The notes beneath the pieces are model-generated. The model worked only from the letters and a program-made list of their open reading frames with translations, searched no databases and was not told where the DNA came from. Of a DNA stretch of 64,000 nucleotides, positions 61,711 through 64,000 are shown in pieces. Every line of letters starts with the position of its first letter. Position 1 is the stretch's first letter. The translations under genes were made by a program, and so were the position numbers. Source of the stretch: Epithemia pelagica (taxonomy: Eukaryota; Bacillariophyta; Bacillariophyceae; Surirellales; Surirellaceae); NCBI GenBank assembly GCA_946965045.2, contig OX337231.1, positions 3,596,001 through 3,660,000 on the forward strand, given 5' to 3'.

Positions 61711-64000
61711 GATGGGCCTTCTCACTTGGTTTTACCCATTTACCGACAGTTCCCGACCGATATCACACCGCTTGTCGAGAACCGAGAATTCGTATCGGAT
61801 CAACAAGGCCGACCGGCAAAGATGAAAAAGATCCACGTCGTCTGTCGGCAAAGCGTGTTGGTTTCCTGGTTTGAATGAAGATCGATACTACCCAAATACT
61901 AGATGCAAACAAAGGGTCGTCCAAGGTGCCCTTTTCTTTGTTATGGTTCATTCGATCTCCAAACTCCAAACATACATGTGTGTCGCTGCGTGCTGCGCGT
62001 GGGCTGTGGCTGCTGCTGTCGTTGTGGGAAGATTCACGTGTTTCGTGTTCGAGTGCCCCCCAACAAAACGCCTCAGAGTTTCACGGAGTGCAGAACGGCA
62101 TTCATTGGGTTTTTAGTTGTGACAAGCACAAAGCTATGCCTGCCCATTATTTGGGAGTGTGGCCTAGCTAGGAGTATTGTAGCACATAGACATTGCGCTA
62201 TGTGTTGTTGTTGTTGATTGCTGCTTGTTGGAGATTTTGGGTCTCTCTTCTGCAAGACCACACGAGGACGATACGAACAGTTCGTAGGTCCACCATGAAC
62301 CATGAATGTTGATATTTGGTTCCAGAGCTCCTGCCGTAGGTTGCTGAACCAATCTTTGTGCCGGCGCCCCAGCAAACAGCTGTCGGAACCCAGCCACGTG
62401 ACATTTGTCTTGTTTGCTGTCTAGTAGAACATCGAATGCAGCCCAGTGGGTCGCTAGACACCCATGCACCGAGCGACCAATATCGAGGTTCCAATCAGTT
62501 GCATTTCATGGTACGTCAACAGGGAAGTACACTTTGTATTCTCTCTTCCTTGTCTCACCCAACAAACAAGATCCAATCCTCAGTCTAAATGCACGGCCTA
62601 CCGAGGATACACTGACGACTGCTGATCATCTTTGCCAGGCCAAGCTTTTTGATTTGGACTGGCTAGTGTCGAACTAGTTGCAAACAAGTCTTTTTCTCCC
62701 ATTGCATTGCCGTTTTGTTCGTCGTTGCAGTCGAGTCGGAACCTCCCTCCGACAAGAAGAACTGCAGATGCAGACCCAAACACCGACATGGCAGCGGTTT
62801 GACGCACGAGAGCGAGGGAGAGAGTCCTTGAATATGCAAACGGTCAAGGCCCTGATTGATTCCATCCGACGGTCCATCCCTTCTTTCGGCAATAGACGTA
62901 CAGTGGAAATCCTTGGAAACGTTCCAGCAACAAAGACATGACATGAATGCTCCTGATTTGGCGACAGAACGTGTCTTGGCGTTCCTTTGACCCTACTTAC
63001 AACCCATTGCCATTGCCGCATCTATGTGACACTCGACTGTCATCGTCTCCCTGTGCGACGGATGGACAAACCCTGTTGATGCGAAACATGAATCAATTCA
63101 TTGCAAAGATCTTTCCATTTGGATCTCTGCAGTGAGGGGTTCATTGGGTTGTTCACACCAAGTAATTATCCATTGCTCTTGGATATCAAACATACGGAGA
63201 CCCTTGCAGGAAAGATACGATGGAGCCAAATGAATAGACATATTTTGCGTAAGATCCAAGCAGTTGTCAGATTGCTGTCAAGGCAGGTGAGCAAACTATT
63301 CATCCCCGAGATGTCGAATCAAGTCTTTCGAAGGGCACGTCCAGCAAGGCCAAGAACAGGTTCTCAAAGAGAAGGACGGTCGATTCGTCGTTGAAACCGG
63401 GATGTCATTCAAGATTTACCAGTACCATGTACCTGTACTTGCAAGCACAAACCAATGTGGACAGCGACGGCACACCAGGTCACTTGATGCCGTTATAATC
63501 ATTTTGAGAACTCTGCCAGAAGCGGTGTGAAAGCCTGATGAAGACGGGCGTCACTGCATCCACTAGTATCGCCAAGCAACATTCATGAGTGTGCCAGAAA
63601 GGGTTGTTCATCTCTCCTGTCGTCCAATCAGTGACTCATTGATCCTTACATAGCAAACAGCCCAATTTGCAGCATGGATCGGAGCCACCAGCACCACCGA
63701 AGAATGATAAGCGTGATAGGCCATTGCAGCCTAGTCTTGGAAGCGGCCTAGCCACCCTGTACTTGTCCGCCTAGGCCGATGCAAGGCAGCCTCTGTTTGA
63801 TACAATCGAATACCACCGCAGTTCTATGGAAAAGTTCAAGAGTTCCCATCACATTCATACATTCATCCCCCTGTAGTCATGTTTTTGGTTCGGTTCGCTG
63901 AGCCATATATGTAGTTCTCGTTTGGAGGCTTTGACCAGTCAAGAATGTTTTCTCGGGCAAACAACCCGTGCCTATGGATGAAGCTGGACGCAGCATCTCT
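61711..64000. other. Gene-poor right end
   Basis: About 2.3 kb with no supported gene. It includes the DUF6824 promoter at its left side. A short stretch at about 63340-63430 reads QVLKEKDGRFVVETG in one frame, vaguely like the end of a DUF6824 domain, but the upstream part has stops and it is not called. Confidence 0.45.

Noticed and set aside
63130-63430. Possible DUF6824-like relic (EKDGRFVVETG)
   Set aside because: Similarity covers a few residues only and the upstream part has stops; likely chance.

Overview
The window looks like a stretch of a diatom nuclear genome, possibly a raphid pennate of the Seminavis type, although the species cannot be fixed from sequence alone. Genes are eukaryotic, lie on both strands and are intron-poor, with GT-AG introns of about 100-410 bp. 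Low-complexity Q/S/T/D tracts are frequent. The window carries protein types typical of diatoms: a single-domain voltage-gated EukCat-like channel, a DUF6824 protein, proteins built only of helicase-associated (HA) repeats, and a family carrying a 'TRGLE...ERxRR' block (here called RGLE). No phage, plasmid, IS element, CRISPR, rRNA or tRNA was seen.

Layout. 1-4.6 kb: a secretory-type coiled-coil gene (CC1, running off the left edge) diverges from two tandem RGLE genes. 5.5-15.6 kb: mainly conserved genes, namely proteasome subunit RPN5, a divergent pair of signal-peptide paralogues (one with two EF-hands, one without), two paralogous PC4-domain genes with presequence-like N termini, and coatomer zeta. 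16.2-22.3 kb: two divergent large RGLE genes. 23-34.5 kb: a decaying duplicated array of three intact HA-repeat genes, one HA pseudogene, one RGLE pseudogene, one frameshifted CC copy and one 5' stub of a CC gene. 35-45.5 kb: the channel, the DEAH helicase DHX37/Dhr1, and an armadillo-repeat protein. 45.5-50.2 kb is nearly empty. 50.2-61.7 kb: a disordered basic protein with near-identical 58-residue repeats, MGST3, a membrane-anchored BtuF/TroA-fold surface protein, a divergent S8-like protease and a DUF6824 gene. 61.7-64 kb holds no supported gene.

The most interesting part is the CC-RGLE-HA array. Pairwise reading shows that the ancestral unit was CC(+)-RGLE(+)-HA(-), and that it was copied and then eroded by traceable deletions. 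These are a 23-bp deletion with CAAG microhomology in CC2, a deletion fusing a CC 5' end to the RGLE-HA spacer at about 25.62 kb, a roughly 460-bp spacer loss, and loss of most of an HA gene. The 5' flank of CC is conserved in all three copies. The functions of CC, RGLE and the HA-only proteins are unknown to me. Joint copying shows that they travelled together, not that they work together.

Exon boundaries were inferred by eye from GT-AG sites, reading-frame continuity and protein-family continuity. Several open frames begin at GTG or TTG. In those cases the first sensible ATG was used.
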